From Nitrospirota bacterium (lineage in GTDB: Bacteria > Nitrospirota > JACRHL01): 43,363 nucleotides of DNA. The DNA is taken from positions 81,321 to 124,683 of the forward strand of contig JAOUMB010000001.1 in the NCBI GenBank assembly GCA_029881725.1, written 5' to 3'. Below the pieces are notes generated by a model. It made no database searches. It was given only the letters and a program-made list of their open reading frames with translations, and had not been told where the DNA came from. Below, piece after piece: positions 42,159 through 43,363 of this stretch (within the stretch, counting starts at the first letter, position 1; each line of letters begins with the position of its first letter). The translations under genes and the position numbers were made by a program.

Positions 42159-43363
42159 ATGTATCGCTTTCGCTATGGGGTTCCGGGGAGGAAGATGGCT
42201 ATATGCGTAGTTGCAGCCATGTTATTGGTCATTCTCCCTCCCCCCTCCGGGGCTATTGCTCAAGGAGGCCTTTCAACTCTTCAGGTTGCGGTTCAGGCAT
42301 TGGAAGCCCGTGTACTCACACTTGAAACCACCATCGCTATCCAGGACGCCCGAATCATAACCTTGGAAACCCAGACTTCGGCGCTGCAAGCCTCTATCGG
42401 CGCGCAGGACACACGAATCTCGGCTCTGGAAACAACCACCGCCAGCCAACTGGCTCAGATCACCACGTTGGAATCCCAGAGTGCCACTCTACAGGCCTCT
42501 CTCGCTACGCAGGACACCCGCGTTGCGGCGATCGAGAGCAACAGTGTACTAACGCTAAACGGTCATTTAAGCCTGATTTCCCAAAGCGGCCGCGACACAG
42601 CGATTTTTGAAAGGGTTAACGTGCAGGTCGTCAACGGTTCCGGAGGGACGTCAACGGCCCCCAACGGTTTGGGTAACCTGATTGTTGGGTATAACGAGAT
42701 GCAATCGGTAATAAAAAATGAAAACAAATGCACCAACGGAGTGTCTACCACTTCGCTGGACTGCACATCAAAGGGCTACATCTGGATACCTTCGTTTGCC
42801 AAGGGAGGGTCACATAACCTGATTGTGGGGCCCGGACACATCTACCCGTTTATCGGCGGCATTGCGTTCGGAGCAGAAAATACGCTGATGGGAAACTTCG
42901 CTTCGATCACCGGTGGCACTCGAAACACTGCTCGTGGCGAGTGGGCAAACGTTGTTGGAGGGACTGACAATGTCGCCGGTTACATGTCATTGGTGGTTGG
43001 GGGCAGCCAAAACCGCGCCACCGCCAACCTCTCCAGTGCGATTGGGGGAACCCGCAACGTCGCGAGCAGCTACCTGGCAACAGTAGTTGGCGGATCATCA
43101 AATACCGCCGCAGGAAATGGAGCGACAGTCAGCGGCGGCTTTTCGCGCAAGGAGACCGGTGAATACGCGTGGGCGGACGGAACACTGATTCAGTCGATTC
43201 AAGGTGAACTCGCAGCCCTTTCCTCGGGTGTTGCAAATTACGAGTCCCGACTGGCCGCCGTTGAAGCCAACAGTGTGATCGCACTGGATGGAAAACTTCG
43301 GTTGGATTCCTCAAGCGGCTATGCAACTGCGTTGTTCGAAGGGGTAAACGTACAAGTGGTCAG
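42159..43363 (+). CDS. Exported coiled-coil/YadA-head-like repeat protein (3' end outside window)
   Basis: An open frame of 401 residues running off the window. ATG 42159 follows GGAGGG at four bases. Residues 1-34 form a signal peptide ending in SGAIA. Residues 45-128 are a heptad-type coiled coil with a 36-residue repeat (SALQASIGAQDTRISALE, then ATLQASLATQDTRVAAIE). A beta segment (129-158) and a Cys-containing insert (CTNG...LDCTSKG) follow. Six units of about 15 residues of the form GGTxNxAxG (249-330) resemble trimeric-adhesin heads. From residue 364 the first module starts again (RLAAVEANSVIALDGKLRLD). GC content and codon choice (TTA, CTA, ATA, GTA) are lower and looser than in neighbouring genes, suggesting transfer. 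It is probably a surface fibre or adhesin. Confidence 0.85.
   Translation, partial: MYRFRYGVPGRKMAICVVAAMLLVILPPPSGAIAQGGLSTLQVAVQALEARVLTLETTIAIQDARIITLETQTSALQASIGAQDTRISALETTTASQLAQITTLESQSATLQASLATQDTRVAAIESNSVLTLNGHLSLISQSGRDTAIFERVNVQVVNGSGGTSTAPNGLGNLIVGYNEMQSVIKNENKCTNGVSTTSLDCTSKGYIWIPSFAKGGSHNLIVGPGHIYPFIGGIAFGAENTLMGNFASITGGTRNTARGEWANVVGGTDNVAGYMSLVVGGSQNRATANLSSAIGGTRNVASSYLATVVGGSSNTAAGNGATVSGGFSRKETGEYAWADGTLIQSIQGELAALSSGVANYESRLAAVEANSVIALDGKLRLDSSSGYATALFEGVNVQVV

Noticed and set aside
1-43363. tRNA, rRNA, CRISPR arrays, insertion sequences
   Set aside because: I found no cloverleaf with a tRNA T-loop signature, no rRNA sequence, no regularly spaced direct repeats and no transposase or terminal inverted repeats.

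Overview
The window is 43.4 kb of GC-rich bacterial chromosome carrying about 40 protein genes. I see no rRNA, tRNA, CRISPR array or insertion sequence. Lipoproteins, LapA-type and DUF4124 envelope proteins, PilZ proteins, an Fe-S uracil-DNA glycosylase and a PAS/sigma-54 activator indicate a Gram-negative, proteobacterial-type organism. The acyl desaturase needs oxygen. No marker gene fixes the lineage.

Left part (1-17.4 kb). The end of an ankyrin-repeat gene is followed by cheW and a chemoreceptor gene (minus strand). Two of three paralogous short HTH regulators come next, in unusually large non-coding spaces. A seven-PAS sigma-54 activator (minus) stands back to back with a fatty-acid desaturase. 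Several small genes follow: a possible 29-residue membrane protein, a 76-residue protein, a methyltransferase and two exported proteins. The third HTH paralogue, three PilZ proteins, a TPR protein, an isolated phage-Mu GemA-like gene and a dodecin complete this part, which is regulatory and rich in c-di-GMP receptors.

Middle part (17.5-32.7 kb). Here are a J-like membrane protein, a SPOUT rRNA/tRNA methyltransferase, an SLC13-type permease with an ArsC/Spx-type reductase, a two-domain rhodanese and an inositol-monophosphatase-family enzyme. They are followed by a phosphodiesterase, a seven-repeat FG-GAP lipoprotein and adenine deaminase. An aquaglyceroporin and a thiol-dependent arsenate reductase overlap as a likely arsenic-efflux pair. 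They diverge from a PhoB/PhoR-like two-component system, and the gap holds an 11-bp-spaced direct repeat. PEP synthase overlaps the sensor kinase gene tail to tail.

Right part (32.8-42 kb). Ten minus-strand genes, mostly overlapping or only a few bases apart, look like one operon. In order they encode an unknown 281-residue protein, a peptidase-M3-like protein that seems to have lost its zinc site, a family-4 uracil-DNA glycosylase, a HIT protein, LapA and MutS. A 64-residue membrane protein, a DUF4124 protein, a lipoprotein carrying a hydratase-like domain and a NIF3 protein follow. Two DNA-maintenance genes thus share a transcript with an envelope cassette.

The right edge is a divergent gene of lower GC for an exported coiled-coil/YadA-like repeat protein, cut by the window end just as its second module begins. 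Its intergenic region contains a near-perfect 10-bp inverted repeat. The most unusual items are the pseudo-M3 protein and its operon, the exported hydratase-like lipoprotein, the HTH paralogue family with a structured leader before one member, and the modular repeat protein.
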